A DNA stretch of 64,000 bases from DATEDA01 sp963789885 (GTDB lineage Bacteria; Pseudomonadota; Gammaproteobacteria; Burkholderiales; SG8-39). A model generated the notes under the pieces. That model was not told the origin of the DNA, made no database searches, and saw nothing but the letters and a program-made list of their open reading frames with translations. Location: assembly GCA_963789885.1 (NCBI GenBank), contig CAWBNB010000035.1:62001-126000 (forward strand), written 5' to 3'. Below are positions 62,912 through 64,000 of the stretch, one piece after another. The translations under genes were made by a program, and so were the position numbers. Each line of letters starts with the position of its first letter. Position 1 is the first letter of the stretch.

Positions 62912-63880
62912 ATGATCCGCCTCCTGGTCGCGATTCAATTCGCGTTGCTCGCGCTCGCGCCGTTCCCCGGCGCGGCGCAGAGCTATCCCTCCAAGCCGAT
63001 CCGCGTCGTGCTCGGCTACTCGACCGGCGGCACCGCCGACAACCTCGGCCGGATGATCACCGAGAAGCTGTCGACCGCGCTCGGGCAGTCGGTGCTGATC
63101 GACAACCGTCCCGGCGCGAGCGGCAATATCGCCGCGCAGATCGTGAGCAAGGCGCCGCCGGACGGCCACACGATCCTCTTCGGCTGCACTGCCGAGATGT
63201 CGATCAACCAGCACCTGATGAAGAACATGGGGTTCAATCCCGAGGCCGACTTCGCCCCGGTGGTGCTGATCCACAACGTGCCGCTTGGGCTGATCGTTTC
63301 GTCGAAGTCGCCGTACGCGTCGCTCAAGGACCTGCTGGACGCCGCGCGACGCGCGCCGGACAAACTGAGCTTCGCCAACTCCGGGACCGGCAGCCCCGCT
63401 CACCTCGCGGTCGAGATGCTGACCAACCGGAGCGGCGTGAGGATGACGCAGATCCCCTACAAGGGCGCCGCGCCGGCGATGGTCGACCTCCTCGGCGGAC
63501 GCATCGACGCGTACTTCCTCGGTCTGCCGGGCGTGATGCCGCACGTGAAGAGCGGGAACGTGCGGCTGCTCGCCGTCTCCACGTCGGAGCGCGCGGGCAG
63601 CGTGCCCGACACGCCGACGGTCGCCGAGCACGGCATCCCGGGATTCAACTTCAGCCTCTGGGGCGGGTTCCTCGTGCCGGCTGGAACGCCGGCCGAGGTC
63701 GTCGCCCGCCTCAATCGCGAGGTGGTCCACGTCCTGACCCAGCCCGACACCGAGTCGAAGATGGCCGCCGAGGGTTCGGCGGTCGTCCGGACGACGCCGC
63801 AGGACTTCGGCCGCTTCGTCCAGAACGAGGCGCGGAAGTACGGCGAGATCGTCAAGGCGGGCAACATCGTGGCGCAGTAG
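62912..63880 (+). CDS. TctC/Bug-family solute receptor, second copy
   Basis: 322 residues. Signal peptide ending PGAAQ, then YPSKPIRVVLGYSTGG, IPYKGAAPAMVDLLGG and the C-terminal FLVPAGTPAEVV. Intact, unlike the copy at 754. Coupled to the carboxymuconolactone decarboxylase-like gene, which suggests an aromatic-derived acid as ligand (inference). Confidence 0.92.
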   Translation: MIRLLVAIQFALLALAPFPGAAQSYPSKPIRVVLGYSTGGTADNLGRMITEKLSTALGQSVLIDNRPGASGNIAAQIVSKAPPDGHTILFGCTAEMSINQHLMKNMGFNPEADFAPVVLIHNVPLGLIVSSKSPYASLKDLLDAARRAPDKLSFANSGTGSPAHLAVEMLTNRSGVRMTQIPYKGAAPAMVDLLGGRIDAYFLGLPGVMPHVKSGNVRLLAVSTSERAGSVPDTPTVAEHGIPGFNFSLWGGFLVPAGTPAEVVARLNREVVHVLTQPDTESKMAAEGSAVVRTTPQDFGRFVQNEARKYGEIVKAGNIVAQ

Positions 63881-63890
63881 GCCGCGCGCT

Positions 63891-64000
63891 CTAGCCCCAG
63901 ATCTCCCGCGCGGCGTCGACGCAGAGTTTCAGCTTCGCGCGCATGTCGGCCTCGGTCAGCGGGTTCCCCGCAACCGTGCTCGCGAAGCCGCACTGCGGGC
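63891..64000 (-). CDS. MetE-like methyltransferase (C-terminal fragment)
   Basis: Only the last 36 residues are inside the window: PQCGFASTVAGNPLTEADMR, then AKLKLCVDAAREIWG and a stop. The Cys in PQCGF is the last zinc ligand of the short MetE-like family, as in the gene at 49803. The rest lies outside the window. Confidence 0.8.
   Translation of the reverse strand, partial: PQCGFASTVAGNPLTEADMRAKLKLCVDAAREIWG

Overview
The window is about two-thirds G+C and dense with genes. Its content points to a betaproteobacterium of the Burkholderiales type: Bug/TctC receptors, a TRAP transporter, paired indolepyruvate oxidoreductase genes, many LysR regulators and aromatic/acyl-CoA catabolic genes. 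No rRNA, tRNA, CRISPR array, insertion sequence or prophage was recognised. At least 14 otherwise intact genes are interrupted by one-base frame changes, several of them in short homopolymers. This looks like uncorrected long-read indels rather than gene decay, so I annotate each as one gene and give the break point.

Layout. 1-1720: part of a DapA-like aldolase and a TctC receptor. 2017-8775: a secreted-fibre locus resembling Pseudomonas fap (glycine-rich exported protein, two Sec-exported proteins with an RGG processing-like motif, a stand-alone C39 peptidase, a coiled-coil plus beta-barrel outer-membrane protein), followed by a convergent VpsR-like sigma-54 activator. 9090-18840: LysR regulator, TRAP transporter dctPQM and iorA-iorB-iorA. 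19459-24658: two ArsA-like ATPases with two small paralogous proteins, and cstA. 24836-26164: a membrane protein and a pentapeptide-repeat protein.

26263-40913 holds the most unusual system. Five small genes encode double-glycine leader peptides. Each has a near-consensus sigma-54 promoter and, 106-112 bp further upstream, a CCAACAG/CTGTTGG-type dyad. With them lies a six-gene reverse-strand operon: outer-membrane factor, double-FHA membrane protein, HlyD-like adaptor, cytoplasmic PpiC-type isomerase, C39-peptidase ABC exporter with two cyclic-nucleotide-binding-like domains, and a sigma-54 activator. A PP2C phosphatase is co-oriented with one peptide gene. My inference is a dedicated type I export system whose peptides are switched on by sigma-54 and whose machinery is controlled by Ser/Thr phosphorylation. 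No kinase gene is visible.

41089-64000: catabolic and housekeeping genes (enolase superfamily, acyl-CoA synthetase, two MaoC proteins, DUF6282, flavin reductase, cupin, two hot-dog thioesterases, LigB-type dioxygenase, two MetE-like proteins, CreD, AlkB, YihY, GloB-like, LysR, LLM oxidoreductase, tautomerase, hydrolase, TctC).

The two secretion loci share a theme. Both have C39 peptidases, both have substrates with an L(S/A)xx(E/R)L(S/A)AxRGG motif, both have a sigma-54 promoter with a dyad about 110 bp upstream, and each has its own sigma-54 activator next to it.
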